From Anthostomella pinea (Eukaryota; Ascomycota; Sordariomycetes; Xylariales; Xylariaceae), in contig CAUWAG010000003.1 of NCBI GenBank assembly GCA_963556695.1, positions 992,001 to 1,056,000 of the forward strand: a stretch of DNA of 64,000 nt, given 5' to 3'. The position numbers were made by a program, and so were the translations under genes. This document shows positions 1 to 12,177 of this stretch, piece after piece (within the stretch, counting starts at the first letter, position 1; the number at the start of each line of letters is the position of its first letter). The notes under the pieces are model-generated. The model was given only the letters and a program-made list of their open reading frames with translations. It was not told the DNA's origin and did no database searches.

Positions 1-596
1 TGCGAATGCTCGCCCCGATGACCCCTCTACTGGTGGAAGAAGCCTGGGATCACCGTCCGGAATGGATAAAGCAAGACTCGTAAGTCACATCCACAGACGC
101 GATCGCATGTTACGTCTAGCTAACCAGACACAGGTCCGCGGTTTATCCACTCCACCAGCTGTACACTGACCCAATTATCGATCCCAGTCGTCTCATCCAC
201 AACACCGACGATCTCCGCAATGATGTGCCAGCTCTGATGACCGTCCACGCAGCCATCAAGGCTGCCTTGGAGCGTGGCCGAGCTGCCAAGGACATCGGGT
301 CGTCTTTGCAAAGCGCTGTAGAGATCCACACCGGCGACGGCTCAACCCAAGCCGTATTGAACAAGTACGCCGACGAGCTCCCAGGCATGTTCGTCGTCTC
401 CGCGGTGCACGTCAACCACTCTCCCGACGTCCAGACGGAGTGGGCGTACCGCGAGGACTTTGACGTCAATGGTACCAAGGGGTACGTCGAGGTACGGTCT
501 CCGGAGCAGGCCAAATGCCCGCGCTGCTGGCGCTATGTCGCGCCGGCCGAAGATGAGCTCTGTAAGAGGTGTGATGACGTTGTCGCTGCGCTGTAG
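1..596 (+). CDS. Mitochondrial-type isoleucyl-tRNA synthetase, 3' end (partial)
   Basis: Only the C-terminal part of this gene lies in the window. I read two exons: the frame open from base 3 up to 79, then 134-596 with stop TAG. They are separated by a 54-nt intron (80-133) with donor GTAAGT, a CTAAC branch motif and acceptor ACACAG. The joined frame is continuous. The C-terminus carries a four-cysteine zinc module, KCPRCWRY followed by CKRC, which is the C-terminal zinc finger of bacterial and mitochondrial IleRS. The enzyme charges tRNA-Ile; in fungi this form works in mitochondria (S. cerevisiae ISM1). The cytosolic IleRS lacks this finger, so the mitochondrial assignment is favoured. Catalytic motifs lie upstream of the window, so targeting and full length cannot be judged. 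Confidence 0.8.
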
Positions 597-2543
597 ATGT
601 GCTGTGCTGTGTACGAGGATCTGTGTAATGATACTGCTCGTGTGAGGATTTAGACAGATGTGTATAACACGACGATACCCGTTTCCGCCACCCCACACGT
701 CTCGTTATTGTTCACCCAGCCCCGTGAGCCTCCAGCCTATGCACCCTTCTTTCAACCAGGGGTTGTTGATCATGGTTGCCTTGCCGTGAAATATATGCGG
801 CAATGGCTGACTGACTGACTGCGGTTCCGCACAAGGGTTAGTTAGTGCCGGTTAGTTAGTGCCGGTTGGTGAGGAAGGTCGACGAGGTTATCGCGAGGGG
901 TGGTTGGTTCCCTGACAGAGGGACTCACTCGCGTGTGACGTTCCGATCATTCGGGAGACTCGGTACTTCTTCCATCAGCTAGCTACATCAAGGGCGACGC
1001 GAAACTGATGTACCAAAGACCAAAGAGAGAGAGAGAGAGGTCGCGCAGCCGAATCGAATAAAGGGGAGCCTCGTCGTCGGTGTCGGTGTGTGGACGGACC
1101 AACCTGGTCTGCAGAGGACGTGGTTGGTTGGTTGGTTTGTGGTTTGTGTGTGTATAAAAGGGATCAAGGCGTCGTCAGGGACTGATGGGGAGATGGGGAG
1201 ATTGGGAGGTGGGAGGTAGGGATGTGGGATGTGGGAGTATTACTCGTCGTACACTTTGCTTTAGCCATATCAGGTACGCGATGGTGGGAGCTGTGCCTGA
1301 AATTATGGATGTTTGTAGGATTCGACGGAAGGCCACTTAAGAGATCACTGTAGCCGCGACTCTCTCGGGATACTCACTATCAACTCGACACAGCTTCCCT
1401 CGCTATGGCTCATACCTCTGATTACACCTCGCTTCCCACGAAGGATATAGGAACGGTAGTAAAGAACATGTTCCACCCGGCCTGTCCCAGTTGCCGCTGA
1501 GAGCGACCAACACGATTCCTCGACACGTAAATCGACCAGACCATCACGAAGACCAGAGCATAACCGACTCAGCAGAAAAGCAGGATACTTGTCTTCCCGC
1601 ACCTAGTAAATTAGCACGTCAGTTAACCAGCCCAAGACCTCAAACAGGTACATCACGGACAGCATTTCCGCTTTCCCTAACTGCAGTGACCTCGGTCCCC
1701 AGTCGCTCTTCTCCGCAGATTGGAAACCCGCACCTAGAGACCTGACAGAGTAAAAAGGCTGGATGCAAGAACTCCACTGGTGATAGAAAGAGGGATACTT
1801 GACCCCGCAAGATGCTAGCGAGGAAGATCTAACCATGTATACCTTAGTCACCCTGCACAAGTCACCGTCCGGCATGTTGCATTCCAGTTCTGAACATTAA
1901 TAAAATATCCATATTCATGGCATAAGCACCCTAGCATAAGCAGCTTGCGTCCGCAAGATAATCTTGGATGCTTTCTCCATAGTGCTTACCTTATCCATAT
2001 ATGATAACCAGGCAACTAAGAAGACGAGGTCCAGTCATGTACACACACGGACCAACATGTTCACAATCACGTCCACGAAGACAGTCAAGGTGCAAAGAAA
2101 GCTGCTCTCGCTCTATTAGACTCTGGGCGTGGGAGAGTGATGTGATATTACTATGTTGTCACGATCGCAGCAATAGCAGCTTCGCCGCCACATGATGAAC
2201 TCTATGACGGAGCAATTTAGCCAGCACCCTGCGCGTCTCGAAATGCGCAGATTACCACCCCGTAAGCAAGCCCTTCTGTCTGGTTATATCGAGTCGTGCC
2301 AACAAGACTTGTCGAAAGTGGAAAGAGAAACGAAAGACGTGAAGTTGGGAATGAGCAATCTGAACTGAGCTCTAGATGACCTGAGAGATGTTAGTCCGGC
2401 TGTGGCTTGTGCGGAGGTGGGAATGGGGTTGGGTAGCTTACTTTTGCCTGGGAAGACACATGCGTAGAAAACCAATGACCAATTGCAAAGACCAAGGTGT
2501 GTTGCGAGTATGCTGCCGATCCAGAACGGGCCAAAGACCATAT
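597..2543. other. Intergenic region, no gene recognised
   Basis: About 1.9 kb between the IleRS stop and the converging 3' end of the next gene. Frames open on both strands are short and have no recognisable motif. It holds a 14-bp tandem duplication (837-864, unit GTTAGTTAGTGCCG), a short GA microsatellite near 1025-1040 and TG/GGTT-rich low-complexity sequence at 1080-1260. Confidence 0.5.
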
Positions 2544-4013
2544 TCAGTGACCAAAAGTCACATGGCCGAGACGCGCCAAGTCGAGCAGTTTCCAAATTCG
2601 GCGACGGTTCCAAAGATGGATGAAGCCGTGAAGCTTGCCACCGGGGTGCACGAGCTGGGGCTGTGCCAGTCGACGGCACAGCAGCTCCCAGTCCCAATCC
2701 TCCTCGTCCCGACAGGCCAGGCGCTCGTGCTTAGCAACCTCCTCAGAGTCTAGATCCCAGAGCCAGGGGATCAGGCAGCCAGACATCAGACTGTCCTTCC
2801 ACCATTTGTTCGGAAGCGCCCGCGTCGGCGTCAGACTCATTGGGTTGGCCCGGCTCTCGAAGGGCTCCATAGCCAAGAGGACCAGGTCGCATATCTCGAC
2901 GGGTAAAGCTTGCGTTCTGGCCCATGCCTCGGCAGCGACCGGGTCTGGCTTTCTGCTCTTGCCGTCCATGGTTGACAGCTTGCTCAAGATAACCTTGGTG
3001 ATTACGACCGGGTTGAAGATGGGGCAAGCCTCAAAACGCCGGAGTTGCCAGCTTTTCTGCCAGACTTCGGCGTATCCTACTAAATCCTTGAATTGTAGAG
3101 CAGGGGCACCGAGGTACCCGTCGTTGGGCTCCTTGATGGGCCGCCTCATGATGCCGCCATGTAGGCAGGTAGCGAGAGCACGATTACGCCAGATTTCATA
3201 GAAATGCGCCATGCTTGACGGCGCACCGCCGTCAGACGCCCGGAAGTTGAAGTTGAACTTGCCCTGGTAGTTGCAAAAGACACGGACGACGTCAAGGCAA
3301 GCCGTGTGAGCAGGAATGGCAATCTCCTGGTCGTCGGTGTTGATAGCAACCTTGCCTGGAAGCTCTCGGACAAAGAAGTGACGGGCGCTCCCATGGAACT
3401 CGGTGACATGCAGCTCCTGTAGCAGCTTGTCTCCAGCATTAAGTGACTGTCTGGACCTTGACGCTCTCTTGGACCACTCGTCGAATTCAGGCAAGGCCTT
3501 GACAAGGACAGCAGCGTGCATCCAGTCTTTTCGTACCCGACTCGAACCCCGGTCCGCCAGGGCTGAGGGGACCTGTGATAATGTTAACACGTGTGAGCTT
3601 AGGAATGTCTACAGGGTGGAGAACAATGCGCTTACCGTGGGCTTTATAAGGCCACCGCACACGACACACACGACAATCTTATTAGAGTCTGGAAAGTGCT
3701 GAGGCACCGGAGGCACCGCCGGAACCTGAACGGCTGCGAGATTGAAAGTGCTATTTAGCATCTGTGCTATCTGGGCTGCTAACGTGACGTTAGTGGCATT
3801 GGCCTGGTGGAAGGTGGCGGCCGGGTGAAAGGTGGCGGCCTGAGGAGCCAAGCCAGCTTGAGGGTTGACAGCCTGCTGAGCGGCAACCTGGTTTATAGCA
3901 TACGCGTTCCAGGAGTTGACAGCCTGCTGAGGGTTGGCGGGACAAAGAGCCAAGCCACCTTGAGCGTTGGCAACTTGGTAAGGGTAAAGTGCATGCCATC
4001 CGTGTGATGACAT
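2544..4013 (-). CDS. Uncharacterised fungal protein with N-terminal low-complexity region and CxxCGG motif
   Basis: Two exons on the minus strand, 4013-3636 and 3572-2544, joined across a 62-nt intron (donor GTAAGC, branch-like GTTAAC, acceptor CACAG). Together they give 468 aa in one frame. The chosen ATG at 4013 has A at -3; the open frame continues upstream but that part looks like 5' UTR. Residues 1-110 are rich in Ala, Gln, Asn and Pro with imperfect internal repeats. Residues 116-121 read CVVCGG just before the intron. The second exon is ordinary globular sequence with HARHFFVRELPGK-like segments and a basic C-terminal WNRRRIWKLL. I recall large fungal families with a CxxCGG start and such a body, sometimes annotated as F-box-associated, but I see no F-box. 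Function unknown. Confidence 0.65.
3797..3846. repeat. Short tandem coding repeat
   Basis: Two near-identical 18-bp units (GTGGAAGGTGGCGGCCGG / GTGAAAGGTGGCGGCCTG) lie inside exon 1 of the minus-strand gene. They encode the repeated AATFHP/AATFHQ segment of its low-complexity N-terminus. Confidence 0.6.
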
Positions 4014-5584
4014 CTTTGCGCGAGGTGAGGAGGTTGTTGTGTGAATGTAGAGGTTTCGGGAAGGAGGGTAGAGGGTGGAGAGACTGGCGCAGATGGGATG
4101 GATGTGATGTGGTGCGACGATGTGGTACGACGATGTACTGTGGTGATATGACGCGTCGATGCGGTGCAACACAACGCAACGCGATGGAAGTGCTCGAAGT
4201 CGGCGACTATGCGCTGCAGTGTATTGCAGATGTTGGCACCGGAGAAAGGTTGCTGGTTTGTAGAGAAAGGTCGATCTGGAATATGCGACGAAGTTAGTGA
4301 TTGTGGATGGAGAGGGTGGGAGAGGGTGTGGTACGTTGCGGCGGGGAGATTTAAGGTATGGAGTTATGAGTGCAGGCGCAGGTGGGTGTTTTTGCAAGTA
4401 GGTAGGTACCTGAGGCTGGCACGGAACGCAGGTGACAGCGGACTTGGAGTGAATGGTAGGTGCACGCTGCGGTAGCACAACGAAATTCCCAGAGAGAGAT
4501 CTGTGAATTTGGTTAGGGTTGGCGGTTGGCGCTATGTGCAGGTGGCGGCGCGCGAGGTGAAGATGGTTGACGCCAGGTGAGAGCCGGAGAGAAAGTGGGA
4601 GTTCAGCAGGGCCGTAGCGGTGCTCAAATTACCTCCCCAAACATAATAAGAGAAGGAGCAACTTACTGTGAGAATGGCACCGCCGGCACACAGCTGGCGG
4701 TATGGGTATGGTCCTTGTTGTCGTTGCGGTGCTTGAACGAGTGGCGATGGTGATGTTCAAGAGAAGGAGTTCAAGAGACGTGTTGTGCCAAAGTACTAAG
4801 TATGAACATGGAAGGCTCGCTCAAGTTGGCCCAATAGTTTAGGGTGGATTGGCGGCAGTGGCAGGAGCCTCGTATCGCAAAAGGAGGTCACCTAGGTTGC
4901 TGCGTCGGATTGGTTGCTACCTGCTCAAATATCAGCCTCTTGAAGTTGGGTTGAACCTTGAGCAAGTACCTTCGTACCGATATTCTTCTAGGTGAACAAT
5001 AAAGTTTGACCGGTATCTGGCTAACATCTCCATGCCCCTTTCCTACAGTGCACTTCAGGGCACTCGTTGGGTGTGGTAGGTTAACACCTCCATGCCCCTT
5101 TTCTACAGTGCACTCCAGGGCATTCGTTCTGGTGTAGTAGGTAAGACCTTCAAGCCCCTTTTATCTGCTGTGCCCCCAGATCAAAGGCACACACATCCAG
5201 TCACCATAACAAGAACAGAGTATGCATTAGCCAAGACAACACCTTCACACTAGCTTCCAACACAAACCACAAGAACGGCAGGCGATGAAGGAACATACAA
5301 GTTCAAAAGTACCCGCAAGGAACCATACAATCCAAGGGGTATCTAGTATACTGGCTAGGCCTATGGGTACTCAAAGGCACGTGGAAACATGAATGCTCCA
5401 ACAATATGTTCACAAACACAGTCCCTTGAAGGAAACTTGACGCGACTCCTTCGACTCCTTCCATGCTACAACCACTTGTCTTCCTCCAAGACAAAGCATA
5501 ATTCCCACAACTACGCCACAAACACCTATGCTCGCCAACAGCTATCCCTCCATAAAATGTACTCTCAGTTGGAAATTCGTACTC
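4014..5584. other. Intergenic region upstream of the 468-aa gene
   Basis: About 1.6 kb between the start of the uncharacterised gene and the 3' end of kinesin-5. Frames here are short and motif-free. The only clear structure is the 60-bp tandem repeat at 5021-5185. The rest probably carries the promoter and 5' UTR of the minus-strand gene and the kinesin 3' UTR. Confidence 0.45.
5021..5185. repeat. 60-bp imperfect tandem repeat, about 2.7 copies
   Basis: Units start at 5021, 5081 and 5141. Each opens with TAACAYCTCCATGCCCCTTT or a variant, and the first two continue through CTACAGTGCACT and a GTGTRGTAGG end. Unit 3 is partial and more diverged. Not coding. Confidence 0.8.
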
Positions 5585-8500
5585 TCAGTTGAGCCGTGGG
5601 CTTTTTCTCCTAGTGACGCTCTGAGAGAAGACCTCCCGCCCACCACCCGGGACGATCGATGACAGAAGCGGCATGTTCTCCCGCCCTTCGACACTCGCCG
5701 ACTTCTTCTCCCCTTTGGGCCGCGAAGACCTGCTCTTCTTAAACAGCGGCATCGTATGATCTTCGACCACGTCCGCAGCAGCACCCATAAGACTCACAGG
5801 TCCGATACTAGCGCTGAACCCATGGATAGTGGCGTTGGCGCGTGGGTCAAAGTTAAACGAGCTTGAGCTGTTTATGTTCGGGTGCACCTCCCGAAGGCTC
5901 ATAGACGTGGGAGGGCGGTCTCGGTCTGTGAGCGGGAAAGACTGCTCTGAGGCATATCGTCTGGAAGGTGAGCGGTTCACCGCAAGCGTTGGGTCTCTAT
6001 CGACAAACACAGCGGCCTTGCTCGGTGACGGTTCCCCATCCAGTTTGACGATTAGCGCCTCATGTGATTCCGTACGTGGAAGCTCGGTGGGGTATTCATA
6101 CGTCGTCTTCTGTGGTGTGTCGCCCGTGGGTCGGTATTCTTGTAGGACGGTACTGGAGATGTCTTCGCGGAGATCCGCGAGGGGCTGGCAGAGGTTTTCT
6201 GGCAATGGCTCCAATGCGTCCTGGGCAGTGCCAATATCTGTGTCCATCTCCGACCCAAGCCCTTCAACGCGGGAGCAGGTTGACTTGAAGTGATCCCCAA
6301 TCTTGGCATAAGAGCCCTCGACCGTCTGAGAGAGGCTCCGAAGGGAACTCGAATGCTGATCGTGATGCTGTGCATTCTCGGATTGGGCACGAGTCACAAA
6401 ATCGTCCAACGATGTTATCTGCTCATCGAGATCCATCATTTGCTCGTCGACAACACGTATTGTTTCTGCGTGGACCGACTTGGTGGTACCTTGTATCGAA
6501 GTGCTGTGTGTGTTCGTGGCCTGTAGCTCAATTAGTACCTGCACTAGTGCAAATATATGTCAGTCAACTTACATCCCAGTCATCCTTCATTTTGGTCTTG
6601 AGCGTTTCACGCGATTTGGCAACTTCGTCTAGGAGCTGGTCTTCCTGTTCGTTCCAGCTGTCCATGCCCTGCGAGTACTGGGCCACGCTGCCCTCGAATT
6701 CCATATTGTTCTCCCGGACGCTTTGCTGGATGGATGCCGCTTTGTCAGCTAGACGCGATTCTTGAACCTCGGCTTGAGTGTTGATGAGGTTCGTGATCTG
6801 GGCCAGCAAGTTTCGTCGGTCTTGAGCAGCTTGCCTTCGTTCTTCGTTGATGACTTCCTGCAGCCGAGTCGATACTAAAGCATTCGACTGGACAATCGTC
6901 TCACTGGCGCCTTCGAGCTGTTGCCTCAGATCGTCCGACTCTTTCTTCTGACAGGAGATGTGTTGTAGGAGTTCTTCGAAGATCGACCTAAACTCTCGGC
7001 CAAGAGAGGAGTAAGATGTATGAAGCTGGCTGTGGAAAGTGCTCAGTTCACTGAGAACGTCTTGGGAGATCCGCTCGGCTGCAGAGGCAATGGCCTGGAG
7101 ACTATCGCCCACTCGCTCCTTTATGTTGTCCCGAACCTCCTTGATTTCGTCGAGCACCTCATCCATTTCGTCTTTCGATTTTTGCTTCTGCTCAACCAGC
7201 TCCTTCTTAGACTGAGCGAAGAGTTCAAGATTGTGGTCTAGGAATGATTGAGTCGACGAGAGCTTCTCCAGCTCCTCGTGTACAAAGGATTGCATCCGCT
7301 CTGAAATGCTCGAGATGTGGTGTTGTTGCTCACTGCGGAACTCCTCCACGCGACTCTCAACCAAAGACGTGACCTCCGAAACCTGGCCCTGGGCCATGCC
7401 CCAATTGCTTCTATTCAGGGATTGAAGATCAGACTTCCGCTTGTTCTTTGCGTGTAAGCCCCCTACGTGGCCGACGGTCTTGTGGAGAGTATTAATAAGC
7501 TCGCCGCCAACAGCGTGCATCTGTTCCTCGGTCTTCTGGTGTGCTTGCCGGATTCGTGTCTCCTCGGCGAGCGTTTTGCGAGTTGCCTCCAGCACGAGCT
7601 CGGTTTGATCGAGAACACCCTTTGTCTCGTCCAGCAACAACTTAGTCGCATCATGGTCCTTTCTCAATCCCATAAAACTCGAGGTCAGGGAGAACAGCTC
7701 CTGGACCTTGTTTCGCAGGTTGGACTCGAGTGTTTCGATCTTGGCAGCCTTCTCCTCATTCTGAATCCGACGCGACTCGCTCTCCACCGTCATTTCCTCG
7801 TAGCTTTCGTTTGACAAGTATACACCATTCCTCTGCCGCGTGGCGATAAGTTCGCTCTTGAGTCTTTCAATCTCATGCGTGAACTCCCGAAGCAGTGTCT
7901 TCTTGTTGATCAACTGGTTGATCTGGGGCTTGTTTCGGATGTTCTTGGCTCGGAAAGCGTAGTCGAGTGTCGAGATGGTCTCTTCCAGGTTGCTCTTTGC
8001 CGGAGAGATGGTTGCAATGATGCAGGTCTTGGTTCGACCTCCAAGGGAATCTTGTAGCAGGCGAGTGAGCTTCGACTCTCGGTAGGGGATATGTGAGCCG
8101 CGATCCACTAAAGCATTGATGACTCGACCCAGGGTGAGTAGACTCTTGTTGATCAGTCCGGCTTCTGCCGCACGCTTGTTCTCTGCGCCGGAACGCTGGA
8201 TGTTCTCGCTTCCAGCCAAATCGACCAGGTTGAGCTTTCCGGCACTGACATAGTCTTCGCCATCCTCTCCGGTCCTCTTGATACATGCGGTAATCGTGAA
8301 CACGGTATGACTCCGACTACTAAGGTCGTTGCACTTAGTAGCGGCCACCTGTCGTTTCAAGCTGCCATCTTGCAGCAGCTTGATGCCATCTGCCGCGTTC
8401 TTAATGTGAGACTCCTCCATGCCTTGGACGACGGTCGTGGCATGTCCTTTTCGGGTCGTGTCGTCGAATATCTTCAACTTGGCATTCTCCTCAGCAGAGT

Positions 8501-9257
8501 TCAGATCGCGTAGCTCCTCGTTGTACAGTTCGATGAAGGAGCACTTGACGAAGCTTTCCGTGTCCTCCATTTCCAACTTGTTGAATAGGTTATGCAGTAC
8601 CCGGGGGATGATTCCGGCCGCATCGGACAACAGGCCAAGTGTATCGGTCATATCACCAGACATGGTGTATGTCTTTCCGGTGCCGGTCTGACCGTAGGCA
8701 AATATGGTACAATTATATCCCCCGAGCATCTATAGCAACGTTAGCTGAGCCCCCCCGCAGACATGTCTATTGCCTCATACCTCTTCAAGGATGGGTTTGA
8801 CGACATCGTCGTATACCATGCTCTGGTCGGCGGCCTGCGAGAAGACGCGGTCGAAGTTGTACGTCTTATTGCTCACGGCATTGGGGCCCATGGACAACTC
8901 GACCAGCTTCCCCTTGACGGCTTCGGTGGAGACGACCACGGCACTGTTCTCGCGTACTTCGCGCTCGTTGCGTCCTCGACATCGGACCACTACGTTGATA
9001 TTCGTCTCTTGGGTGGTTTCGATCTCGTAGTCGCGTTCCTTGCGCTTCGTAGCGGTCGTGTTCACGGACGACACGGACCCCGCGGGCGAGGACGCGGCGG
9101 TGCGGTCAATCCTGGAGGCGGAAGTAGAATGGCTGAGCGGGTGTCTGAGCGACGATGTTCTAGTCGTCGGGGGTCGAATGCCGGCGCGTCCTGCAGCACC
9201 AGACCTCACAGTCGGGGCGGTCGAGGACCTCTCGCCCCTCAGAGGGCGGCCGTGCAT
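5585..9257 (-). CDS. bimC: Kinesin-5 (BimC/Cut7/Eg5 family) mitotic motor
   Basis: Three exons, 9257-8781, 8729-6573 and 6538-5585, give 1195 aa, close to the length of Aspergillus BimC. Introns are 51 nt (GTATGA..CTATAG) and 34 nt (GTAAGT..GTGCAG). The ATG at 9257 is the only in-frame start before an upstream stop. After a basic Ser/Thr/Pro-rich tail of about 90 aa comes a kinesin motor with P-loop GQTGTGKT (172-179), switch I NDLSSRSH (293-300) and switch II LVDLAGSE (327-334). A long coiled-coil stalk follows. The tail holds the BimC box, with a TGDTPQK Cdk1-type site at about residue 1019. Kinesin-5 forms bipolar tetramers that cross-link and slide antiparallel spindle microtubules; the BimC-box threonine controls spindle targeting in the family. 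No disruption seen. It shares a 981-bp upstream region with the divergent PHAF1 gene. Confidence 0.95.
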
Positions 9258-10238
9258 AGTGGGCGTAAGACCAATATAGAGCTAGACGGTATTGTGCAAT
9301 GCTCGAGTACCAGATCTGCGTCACGGAGGCAACGAAGGAGGAAGAAGGGAGTGCAAGCGAAATTGGAGCTCAATAAACCATCAGTCCAACAGCAATGTCA
9401 TATGCGAATGCGATGCGAATGCGCTGAAGTCCAAGATTTGACGATTGGGTGCATGGATGTATATTGTATGCGGTTAAAATGGATGCGGTCTGTGGGTGGA
9501 AGTGCAAGCCGGCGCCTTTTCCATGTGATGAAGTCTGTCGGTGATGCAGGAAGACGCGACAGGGCACGATGGAGCTGTTCGTCCCACTTTCGGCAGGAGC
9601 TCCGCTAAAAACGTCAACAGAAGGTGTGGCTGGTTGTCCCGACAACAATCCAGCTGACCCGCTACTGCTTGATAAGCCACATTAGGTAAGCATGCAGGGC
9701 TGCCCCTCCTACGGTCGGTCGCGGCAAGCAATCTTGGAAGTTCTACCCCACACCTGTCTCAGAGCCTCCCCTTGCAACGTGCAGCAAGCAGCGATTGGCA
9801 CCTGCATCCGCGCACCTGCATGTGCCTGACATGGCCCCTCATCAAATGACGTTCCAGTGTCAGCCCCGCGGTCCGTCCAGATGACCCTTCTCAACGGAAG
9901 CTTCCCTTGATGACTACTTCCTTATCGTACATGTATGTAGCTCTGGTGCTGGTCAACTGACTGCCACAGAGATGAGTCAAGCTTCAATCATTGACTCTAC
10001 CTCCTTACCTTCAACTTGCCAATACTAATGTTCTGTGACTCGTCAACCTGCTACCCCCAGGCTTCCTATCTTCATCAGTGACGAACTTATACGAATGCTA
10101 GGTCGCATCGTTCCCGACAGGCATAGCGACACCTCCAGAGTCACCTCGTGGATCCAGCTGCTGCGGATTGATCTCGAGATACCTAGCTTCTACTAGCACT
10201 GCGAACAAACGACCAGACGCAGCCCCATTAACCTCACC
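9258..10238. other. Divergent promoter region between kinesin-5 and PHAF1 genes
   Basis: The two start codons point away from each other across 981 bp, so both promoters must lie here. Frames running in from the antisense of kinesin-5 exon 1 (for example 8763-9608 on the plus strand) are shadows. I see no RNA gene or repeat. Confidence 0.6.
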
Positions 10239-11873
10239 ATGTCTCTCTTCTCCGCGGCTCTACATCCGAACGTCGGTCTGGGGTTCATAAGTACGGCTCC
10301 ATACCACAGGCCGCCTGTGCTATTACGACCGAGCTGACTGACCCTGTGGCCTGTAGTACTCGGCGCATCGCTTCACGACATCCTAACAAGACTGAAAGCC
10401 GAGCCGCAACGCTTCCCGAAACTCGACCTCGGCTTCACCCCGAGCGAGCCCGTTACGGAGCCGGTGGTCCTCACTCTTCCCGCCAACGGTATACGGTTGC
10501 GCTTCGACGGCCCGGAGCAGCGCCTACGACTCATCGAGATCATCGACTTCACCAAGAATCGTATCACCTATCAGGACAAGGATATTGCGAAACCATCAAG
10601 CTCTCAGGGGGTGTTGGGTTCGCCTAGACCTGGAGGGGAGACTGCCACCGGGCCAGCTTTTAAGAATGTCTATCACCGGTTGTTTGGTCCTACTTACGCT
10701 GGAGAGTACATGCCCGCCGACGATGACAAGAGTAATAGTGTAGGCACATACGTATTGTCCTACCCCGGAGTCGCCTTCAACTTTCCCTTGCCGGCATTGG
10801 CATACTCGCCGGACAAGGACGTTGTGTCGTTGCTGTCGTCGTCAGCAAGTCAGACCGCCAGCTCTATGGCTATCTTCAGCGGGAAGTCCTGGCAGCACGC
10901 ACGAGAACACTTGTGGGATGAGCTTCTGCCAAGTGTCAATTCAGCGTTTCTCTTTAGTAAGAGCAAAGAGATGGTCCCCGATGAGATATCTCTGGTCAAA
11001 ATACACGGAGGTGGTCGATTGCAGTTGTTCAAGAAGTGGACCAGCGCGTCCATGTGGATCAACCTCGGAGAGACAACACCGCAAGATCTAGTAGCAGAAC
11101 TGGGTCCTCCAGATGCGATATACCGGAAGAACGACCAGAGAATGCATATACACAAGACCCGGACTGCCAGCCACAGCAGGTCAAGGTCCGACGGCCGCGA
11201 CTACAAACGTCCGGACGATCTCACCGACACCGACCAATCCTCGGCGCACACTGGGTCGGATGATTCGGACGACGAGGCCATCGAGGACGAGGCCGCTAGT
11301 AACGTCTCGGGGGAGTGCTTCTACAACTATTTCTATTTGGGATTTGATGTCCTGGTATCGCCGCCGCAAACGCCTTCGCCAACACCTCCAGGGCAGGCTA
11401 AGTTGACTGGCGAAAATGACGGAGGAAATCCATTCAAGAACAGTAACGCAGACCGTCTGGTAGCGACAAAAGTGGTTCTACATGCGAATGTCCCTGGCTC
11501 GTATCCTTTCAATCGACATCGCCGATGCCGCTGGGAGATTGCCTACCTCGACCATCCTGGTTCCGAGTTTGCAGTCGACTCTGAGACTCCCTTCAATGAG
11601 ATGGAGGAGCGCCTACGGGAAGAATGGAAGAGCACATATACATCAGAGGATGATGCCAAGCGGCGACAACGTGGAATGGTCCTCAACCGAGGGTGGGGTG
11701 ATAGTCCTGGCAGCAGTTGCGAATTCCTTGGTGGCTGGGAGGATAGCACTGGCGGTATGGCCGCGAAGAAGTTCGACGGGAACGAAGACTCCACTACTAC
11801 ATTGTATGGATTCCCTGGCTTAGTGTTCGAGGTCTTGAAGAACGGCTTTGTCAGCGCGGTTACAGTGTTTTGA
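10239..11873 (+). CDS. PHAF1 / UPF0183 family protein
   Basis: Exon 1 is 10239-10290 and exon 2 is 10357-11873, joined across a 66-nt intron (donor GTACGG, CTGAC branch, acceptor CTGTAG) to give 522 aa. The junction restores the family N-terminus GLGFIILGASLHDILTRLK. The body follows the UPF0183 pattern: NGIRLRFDGPEQRLRLIEI near residue 60, a long beta-rich middle, FYNYFYLGFDVL, a VLHANVPGSYPFNRHRRC segment and a C-terminal LVFEVLKNGFVSAVTVF. Human C16orf70/PHAF1 (422 aa) works with BCAS3 at phagophores; the fungal role is inferred only. Extra length comes from acidic Ser/Asp insertions around residues 245-280. It is convergent with the reductase gene 305 bp downstream. Confidence 0.85.
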
Positions 11874-12177
11874 TTTTAGGGACAGGGAATGGAGTCCTGG
11901 CTGTGCTATTCCATCGGGATCGTGGGATAAGTTTGAGGGGAAGGTAATGGAGTCCTGGCTGGGCGGCGTCGGGACCGTGGGATAAAGATTAAGGGATTAG
12001 AGCATTTGCATGCTGCATTCGTACTGCAGCTAAGTCTAGTATTCAATCAAGACAAGACTTGAAAAGCAGCCTTTGGACCTTCACACAGACAACCAATATT
12101 GCGTGACAATCTTTTCGCTTTGTGGGTTTATCTAGCACCGCGCACCGCCAACACCAAAGCATTGTCCGTCAATCAAC
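11874..12177. other. Convergent intergenic region
   Basis: It holds the 3' flanks of two converging genes. A short imperfect direct repeat (GGAATGGAGTCCTGGCTG at about 11887 and GTAATGGAGTCCTGGCTG at about 11944) is the only structure seen. Confidence 0.5.

Noticed and set aside
8763..9608. 281-codon plus-strand frame
   Set aside because: Antisense to kinesin-5 exon 1. The motor domain on the other strand is unambiguous.
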